Shown here piece after piece: positions 8,302 to 18,127 of a stretch of 64,000 nucleotides of DNA (within the stretch, counting starts at the first letter, position 1; each line of letters starts with the position of its first letter). The notes under the pieces are model-generated. The model searched no databases. It had not been told where the DNA came from and saw only the letters and a list, made by a program, of their open reading frames with translations. Both the position numbers and the translations under genes were made by a program. The stretch covers positions 186,001 through 250,000 of the forward strand of contig NZ_MDDN01000002.1 in NCBI RefSeq assembly GCF_001708185.1. The letters are read 5' to 3'. This stretch comes from Lysinibacillus xylanilyticus. Its GTDB lineage: Bacteria > Bacillota > Bacilli > Bacillales_A > Planococcaceae.

Positions 8302-8429
8302 CTCATGATTAGTATGCGAGAAAGTGAATCAAAAGTGTACATCTTTAAGTGAGTGCGTTTGTACATGTAGATCTTAGCATTTGTAGACACATTAGAAGTT
8401 GAGCAACAACTAGTTGGTATCAAAGATGA

Positions 8430-8874
8430 AAACAAAAAATACAGTGGCAACCTAGACCACAAAAAACAAAAGCTGGTTATCGAACAATTCCATTTGGTAA
8501 TGCGCTTGCCGAAATCCTAAGACGTGCTAAAAAAAGACAACTTGATAATCGTTTGAAGTTTGGTGAGTTTTATAAACAGGATTCAGAACATGATTATGTA
8601 TGTAAAAAAGAAAATGGAGAACATTGTACACCGAGTGTCGTCAAATATAATACTAGAAAAACTAGCGAAAAATTAAATATTAAATTTAATTATCACTCAT
8701 TACGCCACACACATGCAACAACATTAATAGAGAATGGCTCCCCCGTTAAAGCTGTACAAAAAAAGATTAGGACATAGCAGAGCTGCCGTAACAGAAGATC
8801 GCTATGTCCACCTCACTGAGAAAATGGCCAGAGATGCTGCGAACATCTTTGATTCATTCGCTCAAGATATATAA
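8430..8874 (+). pseudogene. Phage-type tyrosine recombinase (integrase), C-terminal fragment with frameshift
   Basis: Reading from about 8442 gives the catalytic half of a tyrosine recombinase: TKAGYRTIPFGNALAEIL, then FNYHSLRHTHATTLIENG (the H-x-x-R box), then after a frame change in the A7 run near 8757-8763 RLGHSRAAVTEDRYVHLTE with the nucleophile Tyr, ending FAQDI at 8874. The N-terminal SAM-like domain and the first catalytic Arg are absent. It resembles integrases of Gram-positive phages and ICEs. It is inactive as read. Together with 4964-5050 it marks the island boundaries next to lepA. Confidence 0.85.
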
Positions 8875-8895
8875 GAATTGCTAACGTATTTTTTT

Positions 8896-8926
8896 ATGGT
8901 GGGGAATTGGTGGGGAGCCCCACCAT
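8896..8926. terminator. 9-bp GC-rich hairpin downstream of lepA
   Basis: ATGGTGGGG at 8896-8904 pairs with CCCCACCAT at 8918-8926. It could terminate either the recombinase remnant or lepA, which ends 54 bp away. It is also a candidate for an attachment-site relic. Confidence 0.5.
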
Positions 8927-8979
8927 TTAACCCTTTTATAAATTAACTAAATACATCGCAAACCCTTGATATTACTAAA

Positions 8980-10806
8980 TTACTTCGAATCATCCATCTT
9001 CAGAACAGCCATGAACGCTTCTTGTGGTACTTCGACTGAACCTACTTGTTTCATACGTTTTTTACCTTCTTTTTGTTTATCAAGAAGTTTTCGTTTACGA
9101 GAAATATCTCCACCGTAACATTTCGCTAATACGTTTTTACGCATGGCTTTAATTGTTGAACGTGCCACAATTTTTTGACCAACTGCTGCTTGAATTGGCA
9201 CTTCAAATTGTTGACGTGGGATTAATTCTTTCAACTTTTCAACGATGACTTTCCCACGTTCATACGCAAAGTCACGGTGTACGATAAAGCTTAGTGCATC
9301 GACTTGCTCGCCATTTAGTAAAATATCCATCTTCACTAATTTTGAAGCTTGATAGCCAATGAGTTCATAGTCAAATGAAGCGTAGCCCTTCGTATTAGAT
9401 TTTAAATAGTCGAAGAAATCATATACGATCTCTGATAGTGGCATTTCATAAATAATGCTGACACGTGATGTATCAATATAATCCATCGTCATGAAATTAC
9501 CACGCTTCAATTGACAAAGTTCCATAACTGCCCCTACATAATCGTTCGGCACCATAATTGTTGCTTTGACATATGGCTCTTCCACTCGATCAATTTTTTG
9601 TGGATCAGGCATAAATGAAGGGTTGTCAACCTTTATTGATGTACCATCCGTCATATGAACATTGTAAATAACGGAAGGCGCTGTTGTAATTAAATCAATG
9701 TTAAATTCTCGCTCAATACGCTCTTGAATAATTTCCATATGTAGAAGCCCTAAGAAGCCACAACGGAAACCGAAGCCAAGCGCTTGTGATGTCTCTGGTT
9801 CATATTGTAATGCAGAGTCATTCAGCTCTAGCTTTTCTAACGCTTCACGTAAGTCATTGTATTTTGCCGTATCGATTGGGTATAATCCGCAATAAACCAT
9901 TGGATTTAATCGGCGGTAACCTGCTAATGCTTCAGCCGCAGGGCGATTCGCAAATGTAACTGTATCCCCGACACGAGTATCACCAACGTTTTTAATGGAC
10001 GCTGTTAAATAGCCTACGTCACCAACTGTTAGTTCATCCTGTGGTACAACTTTTGGTGTATGTACCCCTACCTCAATAACTTCAAATTCTGCTCCAGTAG
10101 CCATCATACGAATTTTATCGCCTGGTTTTACTGTACCATTGATAATTCGAATGGAAATAATAACACCTTTGTAGGCATCATAGACAGAGTCAAAAATAAG
10201 GGCTTGTAGTGGTGCTTCTGGATCTCCGGTTGGTGCAGGTACCTTCTCTACAATTTGCTCTAAAATATCTTCAATACCGATACCGGCCTTAGCAGAAGCT
10301 AGTACCGCTTCAGAAGCATCTAACCCAATTACGTCTTCAACTTCTTGACGTACGCGTTCTGGATCTGCTGCTGGTAAATCGATTTTATTGATAACAGGTA
10401 AAATTTCTAGGTCGTTATCAAGCGCTAAATAAACGTTTGCTAGTGTTTGTGCTTCAATGCCTTGTGCTGCGTCGACAACTAAAATTGCGCCCTCACAAGC
10501 AGCTAAACTACGTGATACTTCATATGTGAAATCGACGTGTCCTGGTGTGTCGATTAAATGGAATGTATACACTTCGCCATCTCTAGCTTCATACTTCAAT
10601 TGTACCGCATTTAATTTAATCGTTATGCCTCGCTCACGCTCTAAATCCATTGAGTCAAGGAGCTGTGCTTTCATTTCACGAGATGTTAATGACTTCGTTT
10701 GCTCTAAAATACGGTCAGCAAGCGTTGATTTCCCGTGGTCAATATGTGCAATAATAGAGAAATTTCGTATATTCTCTTGTCTTTTTAAACGTGCTTCTCG
10801 GTTCAT
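8980..10806 (-). CDS. lepA: Elongation factor 4 (LepA), back-translocating GTPase
   Basis: 608 aa, the usual LepA length. GTPase motifs: G1 [10 protein letters not shown]3 DTPGHVDF and G4 NKIDLP. These are followed by EF-G-like domains II, III and V and the LepA-specific C-terminal domain ([16 protein letters not shown]). LepA binds stalled or mis-translocated ribosomes and promotes back-translocation; it also helps 30S assembly. ATG 10806 has AGGAG 8 nt upstream and is preferred over GTG 10815, which overlaps that site. The gene follows the spoIIP-gpr block as in B. subtilis, but its downstream neighbour is the integrase relic rather than hemN, so the island inserted on its 3' side. Confidence 0.97.
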   Translation of the reverse strand: MNREARLKRQENIRNFSIIAHIDHGKSTLADRILEQTKSLTSREMKAQLLDSMDLERERGITIKLNAVQLKYEARDGEVYTFHLIDTPGHVDFTYEVSRSLAACEGAILVVDAAQGIEAQTLANVYLALDNDLEILPVINKIDLPAADPERVRQEVEDVIGLDASEAVLASAKAGIGIEDILEQIVEKVPAPTGDPEAPLQALIFDSVYDAYKGVIISIRIINGTVKPGDKIRMMATGAEFEVIEVGVHTPKVVPQDELTVGDVGYLTASIKNVGDTRVGDTVTFANRPAAEALAGYRRLNPMVYCGLYPIDTAKYNDLREALEKLELNDSALQYEPETSQALGFGFRCGFLGLLHMEIIQERIEREFNIDLITTAPSVIYNVHMTDGTSIKVDNPSFMPDPQKIDRVEEPYVKATIMVPNDYVGAVMELCQLKRGNFMTMDYIDTSRVSIIYEMPLSEIVYDFFDYLKSNTKGYASFDYELIGYQASKLVKMDILLNGEQVDALSFIVHRDFAYERGKVIVEKLKELIPRQQFEVPIQAAVGQKIVARSTIKAMRKNVLAKCYGGDISRKRKLLDKQKEGKKRMKQVGSVEVPQEAFMAVLKMDDSK

Positions 10807-11007
10807 CTTTTCCACTCCTAATTAAACTATAATGAATTATACTATGAACCTTATACAAACCACAACATTAGAACGGTATAAAGACAGTCAAATCAATGGT
10901 TATTCTGATTGATGTGCCATTTCCTCTGCAAAAACATGTTGAAAAGCGAAAAAGCGTTAGTAATGAGAACTGAGAAAAATGCAAGAGGTTTTCCTTTATT
11001 CTTAACA

Positions 11008-11056
11008 TAAAAATAGCCAGCTACACCTATAGTAAGGTACATGCTGACTATTTTTT
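11008..11056 (-). terminator. Terminator of the acyltransferase gene
   Basis: AAAAATAGCCAGC ... GCTGACTATTTTTT forms an outer stem. T-runs on both sides suggest bidirectional use. Confidence 0.65.
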
Positions 11057-11066
11057 ACTTAATTGA

Positions 11067-12965
11067 TTATTTGTCTATCGATTGTTGAATAAGGTTCGTT
11101 AACGTATCAATACCTTCTTGTTCTAAATGTACTCCATCTGGAGCAAAATACTCTGGATGGTTAATAGCAGCCGAATGCCAATCAATCAATGTAATATTAT
11201 CATGCTCTTGCGCTTTTTGTTGTAAAGAATAATTCACTTTACCTTCCCAAGAACGCGGTACCCGAGTATTTACTAAATAAATATCGGCATTGGAGAAAGC
11301 TGCAAGTAGTGCATCAATCTGATCACTCGAAAAGTAACCATTTGTGCCAAGTTGAATAATAACTGCTTTATCTGGCTGATTAAAGCTTGCATAATTTGGT
11401 GCCAGCTTGACCGCTTGTGAAACTTGACGACCAATTTTTCCATCAATTGTAATGTTAGGATAGACCTGATGTAAGCTTGTAGCAATATCTATCATGACAG
11501 AATCCCCAATGGCTAATATTCCAGTATAAGATTCATTCGTTTCGTCAGCAGTTGAATCATTTTCCTCCTGTTCAGACTCTTTTATGTCCGGTTGAGCACT
11601 AGTTTCACCTTTCTCATCCTCAACATTCGATGAATCACTTTCTGTTGTTCCTTTTTCCGATACGGTATCATCTCGCTTTGCAGCTTGTTCTGCACCATTA
11701 ATTTTAACTTCTGTTATCTGGGACTCTTTTGGTTCCGTTTGTTCTTTTCCTACGACACCTGTCATTCCAGTCAAAAATACTAATAGGACTAGAGGAGTGA
11801 GCACCGTTGAAATTTTTCTAGTAACCGAAAAGCTTCCCCATTTATTTTTATTAAATTTAAGATACTGTCGGTAATAAGAACGGAATCCGTCCTTACGTAT
11901 GGGCATTTCGATAAAACGATACGATAATTCAGCAATTATCAAAATAAGAACTAGTTGTAAAGCAACTCGCCAGAAAACAGGATTACCTATTTCGTGGACT
12001 GGCGTACCTAACACGATAATCGGATAATGCCATAAATAAATTCCATACGATCTTGAACCAATCCAACGCAGAGGCTTCATAGAAAGCACTTTCCCTAAAA
12101 AGCTAATAGGATGACAAACACATGCTATCAATACAGCTGCATTCAAACAAAATAGGAACATCCCACCTCTATATAAGAAAGTTTGATATTCATCTACAAA
12201 AATAATACTTAAAATGAATATAGTAAAAGCAACCAGGCTTATAATATCTAGTTTCTTGGCATGCTCCATAGATAGTTTTTGTGACGATAATCTTTTCATC
12301 GGCCAAACGAGAGCTAGCCAACAGCCAATTAATAATTCAAAGCAACGCGTATCTGTCCCATAATATACACGACTCGGGTCAGCTCCTGGCTCATATAGTA
12401 TGCCCATTAACGTAGCTGAACATAATGCACCGATAAAAATGAAAATGGCTAATTTACTCTGTTTTTTAACAATATAAAGCCCAAGCATTAACAGAATCGG
12501 CCAAATAAGATAAAATTGTTCCTCAATAGCTAAAGACCATAGATTTTTTAAAGGTGAAGGGGATCCAAAACTATCAAAATAAGAAAGTTCATGAAAAATG
12601 AACCACCAATTACTTGAGTAAAAAATAGAGGATATTGCATCTCCGCGCAACGTATTGAGAAGTTCCTGATGAAACAGGGTCGCCCAAGCGAATGAAGTAA
12701 TAATCATTACGTACGCAGCAGGTAGTAAACGTCGAAATCGTCCAATCCAAAATTTCCCTAATCCTACTGTTAACTGATTTCCTTTTAAAGGTAAAATGGT
12801 AGAGGTTATTAAGTAACCTGATAAAACAAAAAAGATATCAACTCCTAGGAACCCACCACTGGCCCAACTGAAGTTAAAATGATAAGCAATAACAGCTAGT
12901 ACTGCTAAAGCCCGAATCCCATCAAGCCCCGGGATATAACGATGATTGAACGTCTTGCCTGACAT
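11067..12965 (-). CDS. OatA-like membrane acyltransferase with SGNH domain
   Basis: 632 aa. The N-terminal 380 residues form an acyltransferase-3 domain with about ten membrane helices; the conserved start YIPGLDGIRALAV and the FFVLSGYLI motif are clear. A Ser/Glu-rich linker (about 420-480) leads to an extracellular SGNH esterase-like domain with block I GDSVMIDIA, block III QLGTNG and the C-terminal Asp/His pair in DGVHLEQEG. This two-domain build is that of OatA, which O-acetylates peptidoglycan muramic acid and gives lysozyme resistance. O-acetylation of another surface polymer is possible. Start ATG 12965 with AGGAAGGAA upstream. It replaces yqxA in the lepA-spoIIP interval. Confidence 0.88.
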   Translation of the reverse strand: MSGKTFNHRYIPGLDGIRALAVLAVIAYHFNFSWASGGFLGVDIFFVLSGYLITSTILPLKGNQLTVGLGKFWIGRFRRLLPAAYVMIITSFAWATLFHQELLNTLRGDAISSIFYSSNWWFIFHELSYFDSFGSPSPLKNLWSLAIEEQFYLIWPILLMLGLYIVKKQSKLAIFIFIGALCSATLMGILYEPGADPSRVYYGTDTRCFELLIGCWLALVWPMKRLSSQKLSMEHAKKLDIISLVAFTIFILSIIFVDEYQTFLYRGGMFLFCLNAAVLIACVCHPISFLGKVLSMKPLRWIGSRSYGIYLWHYPIIVLGTPVHEIGNPVFWRVALQLVLILIIAELSYRFIEMPIRKDGFRSYYRQYLKFNKNKWGSFSVTRKISTVLTPLVLLVFLTGMTGVVGKEQTEPKESQITEVKINGAEQAAKRDDTVSEKGTTESDSSNVEDEKGETSAQPDIKESEQEENDSTADETNESYTGILAIGDSVMIDIATSLHQVYPNITIDGKIGRQVSQAVKLAPNYASFNQPDKAVIIQLGTNGYFSSDQIDALLAAFSNADIYLVNTRVPRSWEGKVNYSLQQKAQEHDNITLIDWHSAAINHPEYFAPDGVHLEQEGIDTLTNLIQQSIDK

Positions 12966-13148
12966 AATATTCCTTCCTCTTCTTAAAATAATCTAGTTCA
13001 TCACCATAACGTGTGGTTGATTTCCGTTCCGACTGGGCGCTTTGTCCCTGTCGCTTCGCTTTCGCACAGATAAAACATTTGGCGCTGTCGCTTCGCTTTC
13101 GCACAGAGCTTCCTGGGGCGTCCAGTCTTCACTCCAATCAACCCATAT

Positions 13149-13531
13149 CAATTTCGCCTTGGCGTAATTGCGTCCGGATTTTGAATTGTGCCCAGGCCTG
13201 CATATGTTTTTTGTGCGAAAGCGTAGTGTTAACGTAGCGGCAGCAACAGATGTTTTTTGTGCGAAAGCGTAGTGTTAACGTAGCGGCAGCAACAGATGTT
13301 TTTTGCTCGAAAGCGTAGCGACAGCAGCACCGATGCAGGTCAGTTAGCCGTTTTCGCAGGATGCGAAGATTTTAGGCTAACATCCTAAATTCATTCCTTT
13401 GAAAATCCGTGACATCCGCCGGAGGCTTTATCTTCATTCAGTAGGGGGTATGGAACCTATTGACAGGGAACCACATCCGTATTTATCTCACTACCTTCAG
13501 AGGTGGGAGTCTTCTACTGAATGAAGATAAA
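13149..13531. repeat. Structured intergenic repeat (palindrome family), copy A
   Basis: It starts with the palindrome CAATTTCGCC/GGCGTAATTG (13149-13170) and GCGTCCGG. It contains a 46-bp tandem repeat, a nested-hairpin module (13343-13381) and the signature GTGACATCCGCCGGAGG (13409-13425), and ends TGAATGAAGATAAA. The same parts in the same order occur at 44497 and 47526. Confidence 0.75.
13204..13325. repeat. 46-bp tandem repeat, 2.6 units
   Basis: Units begin ATGTTTTTTGTGCGAAAGCG at 13204 and 13250 and are identical over 46 bp. A third, partial unit from 13296 has TGCTCGAAAGCG. Related units occur singly at 54764-54850 and, inverted, at 56290-56358. Confidence 0.8.
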
Positions 13532-13585
13532 AGGCATACGTTTTACAAATGTCACCCTCAATTTTTGGTGTGAGCCAATTATCTA

Positions 13586-14144
13586 TAAATATTTTACATT
13601 TTTTAATAGCGCAAACTTTAGTATAAAGCCAAACATCGTCCCCTTTTAACTAAATTCAGTGCACTCACTTATGAATGACGGGTGAGTAACTATAAAAGTT
13701 TATATAAAATGATATCTTAGAAAATTTTTGTCCCTTTCAGACAGCTAATAGTTCTAGAAAAATAACTTGGTTCTTCACAACTAACACCCCAATATTTCCC
13801 CAATCAATTCGCATGAATATTTTAAATCTTCCTTCGATAACATAAACAACACAATTAAGCTCTTCATATGTATAGTTGTACTTTATTCCATTTAAAATAA
13901 TCGCTTATCTTCCCACATTCTTTCCGTCAAAAAAGCATCTCCAAAAATGGTAGATGCTTTAAAAGCGTGTTTCGCCTATTGCATATGCCGTTGTTCAAAT
14001 CAAATCTTTATAAACTGCCTTGAAAATTATAAGCCAAGAAATGAACAATTTAAAGGTCTAACAACTATTTTTTTAAAAAAATTTCATGGTAATTTTACTA
14101 ACAATAGGCATCATAATTCCGCATGACATTTTGTAAAAAAAATG
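13586..14144. other. Gene-free AT-rich interval
   Basis: No frame with a convincing start and ribosome binding site was found. The only structure noted is a weak hairpin AAGCATCTCC...GGTAGATGCTTT near 13932-13961. Confidence 0.5.
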
Positions 14145-14184
14145 GGCAAAAAGATGGTCATCTTAAACAGTCCATCTTTTTGCC
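14145..14184 (-). terminator. Strong terminator downstream of spoIIP
   Basis: GGCAAAAAGATGG pairs perfectly with CCATCTTTTTGCC (13-bp stem, 14-nt loop). Confidence 0.75.
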
Positions 14185-14248
14185 AATTCCAATATATAAT
14201 TTATAGTAATCTTTTACTAGTTTTAAAATAAGAGATCTACGAGATCTA

Positions 14249-15097
14249 CTATTCTTGTTTTTCTGTAATAAAGGATTTTGCAATGGCTTTTCCTATGACG
14301 GCAATTGAACGATTCAATTCTTCTTCTGTATTATCAATTCCACCTAATTCGATTAAAATCATTTCTTTTGTTAAATCCTGATTATAGCGTCCATCTACAT
14401 TGTCTCCACTTTTAGAGATAACACCTCTAGAAATCTTTGGCACAATTTCATTCATAGAAGCAGATAAACTTTCTGCATAAGCCGTATTCCAACGATAATT
14501 CTTATGCTCTGCACCCACGACAATGGCAATCCGTGCATAGGATTCGTTGTTATGTGTGATCGTTGTTGCATTTCTCTTAGCAGAATCTCGATGCAAATCA
14601 ATAACTAAGTCATAGGACTGCTCTTGTAAACGTTTTGATAAATAAGGACGTACAGTATTGTATGAATCCGGAAAACTTTTTCCCTTAAGTTTCAGTTCCT
14701 TCATAACATCAACCTCTAATACATCCGTCTGTATACCGTTCATGCTAAAATGCTTAGAAATTGCATCTTGTAAATTATAAATATTTGTTTTTTCATCATA
14801 ATTGGCTGCTTTCCCGCTAACAGCTTTTACCATCGGTTGATATGATTCTTGTGAATGCGTAAATAATAATAATACTTTAAATGGATCTTTTGTCTCCTCT
14901 TTTGTTTCCTCTTTTGTCTCCTCGAGCACACTTTGTTCAGTTAAATTAGTAGCGGCATACACGACTGGTTGATCCTCTGGTTGTTTAATCGGAGTCGATG
15001 CTTGCTTGTTGAACGGAAGTTGCCCAGCAATGACAGGTAATACGAAGAAGAACAATAATAAACCAAATGACCACTGTAGTTTTTTTAGCAAAGTCAC
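14249..15097 (-). CDS. spoIIP: Stage II sporulation protein P, peptidoglycan amidase/endopeptidase
   Basis: 282 aa. An N-terminal membrane anchor (residues 8-27) is followed by a linker with ETKEETKEETK repeats and the SpoIIP amidase domain. Zinc-ligand candidates are the His in LLFTHSQESY, the His in DLHRDSAKR, and the Glu in ILIELGGIDN. During engulfment SpoIIP works with SpoIID and SpoIIM to cut septal peptidoglycan. The start is GTG 15097 behind GGAGGAGGG. At 282 aa it is shorter than the roughly 400-aa B. subtilis protein, mainly in the linker. It lies directly after gpr, the usual order, under forespore or mother-cell control that I cannot read from the sequence. Confidence 0.93.
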   Translation of the reverse strand: MTLLKKLQWSFGLLLFFFVLPVIAGQLPFNKQASTPIKQPEDQPVVYAATNLTEQSVLEETKEETKEETKDPFKVLLLFTHSQESYQPMVKAVSGKAANYDEKTNIYNLQDAISKHFSMNGIQTDVLEVDVMKELKLKGKSFPDSYNTVRPYLSKRLQEQSYDLVIDLHRDSAKRNATTITHNNESYARIAIVVGAEHKNYRWNTAYAESLSASMNEIVPKISRGVISKSGDNVDGRYNQDLTKEMILIELGGIDNTEEELNRSIAVIGKAIAKSFITEKQE

Positions 15098-15150
15098 ACC
15101 CTCCTCCCCTTATCGTATGGAGGGGATGTGCCTTTTAGAACGAAAAAAAA

Positions 15151-16167
15151 TTACAGATTATTTGCCCATTTCATAAGCATAGATGATACGATTTTAGCAT
15201 ATTTATCTATCCAGTAATCGGCTTCCTTTGGCGTAACCATCAGCTGTGTATGCGAGCCCGAAAATGTTTCAGCAAACAATTGCTGACGTTCTTCTTTGGT
15301 CCAGGTAGCCCATTCACCGAATATTGGTTTTATTAAAGACATATCAAGCTCTTTATTTATATCTGGTTGCCAAGATGATAATGACAATTTTGATGAAGGC
15401 TTACTCCGTTCTGCAACTCGTGCCGCTAAAGAACGTAGCATGAACTCTACAGCATCTGCAATTAATACAGGGGCATCAACTACTGTTGGGATACCAATTG
15501 CGGTAACAGGAATGCCAAGCATCTCATATGAAATTTCCTTACGCTGATTTCCTACGCCTGAACCGGGATGTATCCCTGTATTCGTTAATTGAATTGTTTT
15601 ACATAAACGATCACTAGCCCTTGTTGCAAGTGCGTCTACGACAATAATTAATTTTGGCTGCAGTCGTTCAGCCAATGCCGCAACAAAATCACCAGTTTCA
15701 TATCCTGTTTGTCCTGTTACACCAGGCGCATACATGACAAATTTTTCATTAATTACATCTAAACTATGCAAATGATCAATAAGATACGGTCCTATAGCAT
15801 CGGGTGTAATGGTACGATTACCTAGACCAATAATTAAAATTTTGTCATCCTCATTCCACGACATTGCTTCATGCATTTTATTAAAATTTGCAAGCAACTC
15901 TTTCTCAAGTTGTTCAAATCCATCCTGATCATCAAGCGTCAAAGTAGGTACGGAAAGTGTAATGTACTGTCCTTTCTTCTTACCAATCTGCTTCTCACCT
16001 TCTGCATTAACGAGCACATCAGTGATTTTTACCCGACCAGTATTCCGATCTTCAATTTGGATACCACTCTTTTCTTCAAGCGTTTCCTTTTGCTCTTTCG
16101 TTTGATGTAAAACAACTTCTTCCGACTCATCGATTAAATCCGTACGTTGCCAATTTAAATTTTGCAT
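15151..16167 (-). CDS. gpr: Germination protease (GPR)
   Basis: 338 aa, a spore-specific aspartic-like endopeptidase that degrades small acid-soluble proteins at germination. The zymogen propeptide is at the N-terminus (LIDESEEVVLHQ). Family motifs include IGLGNRTITPDAIGPYLIDH near 115-135, with the Asp of the active site, and VVDALATRASDRL. I chose ATG 16167, because the GAGGTG site fits it with 6-7 nt spacing, over the upstream GTG at 16176 that lies inside the site. It is followed by spoIIP after a 53-bp gap, and the two probably form one sporulation operon. It is divergent from rpsT. Confidence 0.96.
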   Translation of the reverse strand: MQNLNWQRTDLIDESEEVVLHQTKEQKETLEEKSGIQIEDRNTGRVKITDVLVNAEGEKQIGKKKGQYITLSVPTLTLDDQDGFEQLEKELLANFNKMHEAMSWNEDDKILIIGLGNRTITPDAIGPYLIDHLHSLDVINEKFVMYAPGVTGQTGYETGDFVAALAERLQPKLIIVVDALATRASDRLCKTIQLTNTGIHPGSGVGNQRKEISYEMLGIPVTAIGIPTVVDAPVLIADAVEFMLRSLAARVAERSKPSSKLSLSSWQPDINKELDMSLIKPIFGEWATWTKEERQQLFAETFSGSHTQLMVTPKEADYWIDKYAKIVSSMLMKWANNL

Positions 16168-16329
16168 ACAGTTCACCTCAAAAGTAGTTTGTTCAAACTG
16201 TCAAGTAAATATTCTTTGCATTTATCTATTGCAATTTAGCCTAGCGTTTGTTAAAATGATTTTTGTTGTATTGACACAAGAAATCAATGAGAAGATATCA
16301 TCTCGTACCTATTTTAGGAGGTGAAACAT

Positions 16330-16578
16330 ATGCCAAACATTAAATCTGCGATTAAACGCGTAAAAGTTAACGAAAAAGCTAACGCTGCTAACACTCAAGC
16401 TAAATCTGCAATGCGTACTACAGTGAAAAAAGCTGAAAACGCTGTTGCTGCTAATGCTGAGAACGCACAAGAACTTTTACAAGCAGCTTTCAAATCTTTA
16501 GATAAAGCAGCTTCAAAAGGACTTATTCACAAAAACGCGGCGGCTCGTAAAAAGTCTCGCCTTGCTAAAAAAGCATAA
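16330..16578 (+). CDS. rpsT: 30S ribosomal protein S20
   Basis: 82 aa, Lys/Ala rich ([20 protein letters not shown], then [16 protein letters not shown] at the C-terminus). It binds 16S rRNA early in 30S assembly. Start ATG 16330 with AGGAGG at 16317-16322. It stands alone on the plus strand between holA and gpr, as in other Bacillales. A TTGACA at about 16272 is followed 17 nt later by GATATC, a weak promoter candidate. Confidence 0.98.
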   Translation: MPNIKSAIKRVKVNEKANAANTQAKSAMRTTVKKAENAVAANAENAQELLQAAFKSLDKAASKGLIHKNAAARKKSRLAKKA

Positions 16579-16585
16579 TTGTTAT

Positions 16586-16628
16586 AAAGGATCAGTATAC
16601 TCTATTCAGAGTAGCTGATCTTTTTATT
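16586..16628 (+). terminator. rpsT terminator
   Basis: AAAGGATCAG...CTGATCTTTTT with an inner ACTCT/AGAGT stem. Confidence 0.9.
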
Positions 16629-16711
16629 TTTCAAAGATCATTAATTATGACCTTAATTGCTGTGCTATCGCACAACATGCGTCTTGTTTTTGATTGTGCT
16701 AACTGTATAAA

Positions 16712-16746
16712 GATAAAGAGCTGCCCATATTGCTTAGGACAGCTCA
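16712..16746 (-). terminator. holA terminator
   Basis: On the minus strand GAGCTGTCC...GGGCAGCTC is followed by TTTATCTTT. Confidence 0.8.
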
Positions 16747-16764
16747 CCAAAAGTTGATTTCTTA

Positions 16765-17775
16765 TTAAAATTGACGCAGTAAAAAGAGTTCTAAATAACG
16801 CTCACGATTGCCACCCGCTGTTTTCAGCTGTAAATCGACCTTTGCTAGTTGATACAACGCCTTCAATAAACTTTCCTCTGATGGACGATTACGCTGCTCA
16901 ACCATCAATTTGACACGATAAGGATGTACTTTTAAATTTTTGGCAATTTGCTGTGGATGGTAGCCTTTTTTTAATAAATAAAACACATTAGACATCGTAC
17001 GAACATTGGATGCAAGCAATCCAACAAGCATGATGGGCTCTTGCTTTTGACGTAGTAAATCGTGATAAATAGACAATGCCCCTACTGAGTCATTCGCAAA
17101 ATAAGCATTTAACATTTTAAAGGCATCCTGCTCTAATGTTTTTGCCACTAAATCCTCAACTAACGTAGCAGTAATCTCGCCTCCATCACCTAAATAGAGA
17201 GTTAGCTTCTCAATTTCCATTTGCAACTGTAACATATTCGGCCCAACCATTGCGACAAGCTGCTCAATCGCATTTTGCGTAATACTGTTACCCTCTGCTT
17301 TAACAACACTTTGAATCCAGACAGCTAAATCCTGCTCTTTGGGCGTTTCAGTTTGGACTAATAATGCATGCTCCTTCATTATCTTTGTCACTTTTTTACG
17401 CTCGTCTAATTTCTCATAAGGTGCGATAAAAACGGTTACTGAAAAATCGGAAGGGTTCGCAAGCCATGCCTCAAGGCGTTTTACATCATGGTCGATTTTC
17501 TCTTTACCCTTTTCAGTTGCCTTTAAAAAAGATGCGTTTTTTGCAATGATCAGCTTCCGCTCAGAGAAAAAAGGAATTGTATCCGCTTCATCCATAACAA
17601 CATCTACTGGCAATTCTTCTAAATCAAATGTTGACATTTCTATCTCTTCTTCAGGTCCTATAGCCTCTTTTAAACGTTTAACTGTTTCATCTATAAAATA
17701 GCTTTCCTCACCAACAAGTAAATAAACTGGTGCAAGCTCTCCTCTTTTGATATTATTCCAAACCGTTGAAATCAT
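16765..17775 (-). CDS. holA: DNA polymerase III delta subunit
   Basis: 336 aa. This is the clamp-loader delta subunit, which opens the beta clamp. It has the AAA+-like fold without a full Walker A, as usual for delta (GELAPVYLLVGEESYFIDET at the N-terminus and the helical collar domain at the C-terminus). ATG 17775 follows GGAGGGG and gives the usual length; the longer open frame upstream overlaps yqzM and lacks a site. It lies next to comEC and yqzM as in B. subtilis. Confidence 0.95.
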   Translation of the reverse strand: MISTVWNNIKRGELAPVYLLVGEESYFIDETVKRLKEAIGPEEEIEMSTFDLEELPVDVVMDEADTIPFFSERKLIIAKNASFLKATEKGKEKIDHDVKRLEAWLANPSDFSVTVFIAPYEKLDERKKVTKIMKEHALLVQTETPKEQDLAVWIQSVVKAEGNSITQNAIEQLVAMVGPNMLQLQMEIEKLTLYLGDGGEITATLVEDLVAKTLEQDAFKMLNAYFANDSVGALSIYHDLLRQKQEPIMLVGLLASNVRTMSNVFYLLKKGYHPQQIAKNLKVHPYRVKLMVEQRNRPSEESLLKALYQLAKVDLQLKTAGGNRERYLELFLLRQF

Positions 17776-17939
17776 AATTTCCCCTCCATCTAGCAATACT
17801 ACTAGTATACATGATTTGAATTCCTTTGTGACTTTGACCGAATTGTGTCGATTCCTTGCCACAGGGCGAATTCTCCTTTTCGATATAGCTTTTATGAAAA
17901 TGATGTCTTATAATAAATAACAGAATTGGAGGGATAACA

Positions 17940-18077
17940 ATGAATCCATTTGAAGGAAAAAACATACAATGTCGCCGTAACGATGCAATCGATTCTGGAG
18001 TTGGTTTCGGTGTATCATTTGGAGCTTTCACAGTTATGTTTTTCATCGCAATTATAGTAGAATTCGTATCTAGATAA
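17940..18077 (+). CDS. yqzM: YqzM family small membrane protein
   Basis: 45 aa. It starts MNPFEGKNIQCRRNDAIDSG and continues as a single membrane helix (FGVSFGAFTVMFFIAIIVEF). The RRNDAIDSGVGF motif is the mark of the YqzM family found between comEC and holA in Bacilli. Start ATG 17940 with GGAGGGA 6 nt upstream. The function of the family is unknown to me. It shares a bidirectional terminator with comEC. Confidence 0.9.
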   Translation: MNPFEGKNIQCRRNDAIDSGVGFGVSFGAFTVMFFIAIIVEFVSR

Positions 18078-18094
18078 TTATTAATGTACGATTG

Positions 18095-18127
18095 AAAAGG
18101 ACCTTGCTCATTGGACAAGGTCTTTTT
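18095..18127. terminator. Bidirectional terminator between yqzM and comEC
   Basis: AAAAGGACCTTG...CAAGGTCTTTTT, 12-bp stem. It overlaps the last codons of comEC. Confidence 0.85.

Larger units (their letters stand above)
12996..13576. mobile_element. MITE-like element, copy A (carries a nested repeat)
   Basis: It begins GTTCATCACCATAACGTGTGG and ends TTTTTGGTGTGAGCC, i.e. inverted termini of the same family as 56116-56527. Flanking 9-mers AATAATCTA (12987-12995) and AATTATCTA (13577-13585) agree at 8 of 9 bases, as expected for an old target duplication. It encodes no transposase. A structured repeat of another family (13149-13531) interrupts it between CCATAT and GGCATACG, positions that are adjacent in copy B. 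Confidence 0.7.

Noticed and set aside
13013-13237. Open frames in both strands across 12922-13240
   Set aside because: They run through the repeat elements, have no ribosome binding sites and reflect the CGCTTTCGCAC-type repeats rather than genes.
13343-13381. CRISPR-like repeats in the intergenic elements
   Set aside because: Repeat units are nested hairpins in varied order, with no regular spacers and no cas genes.
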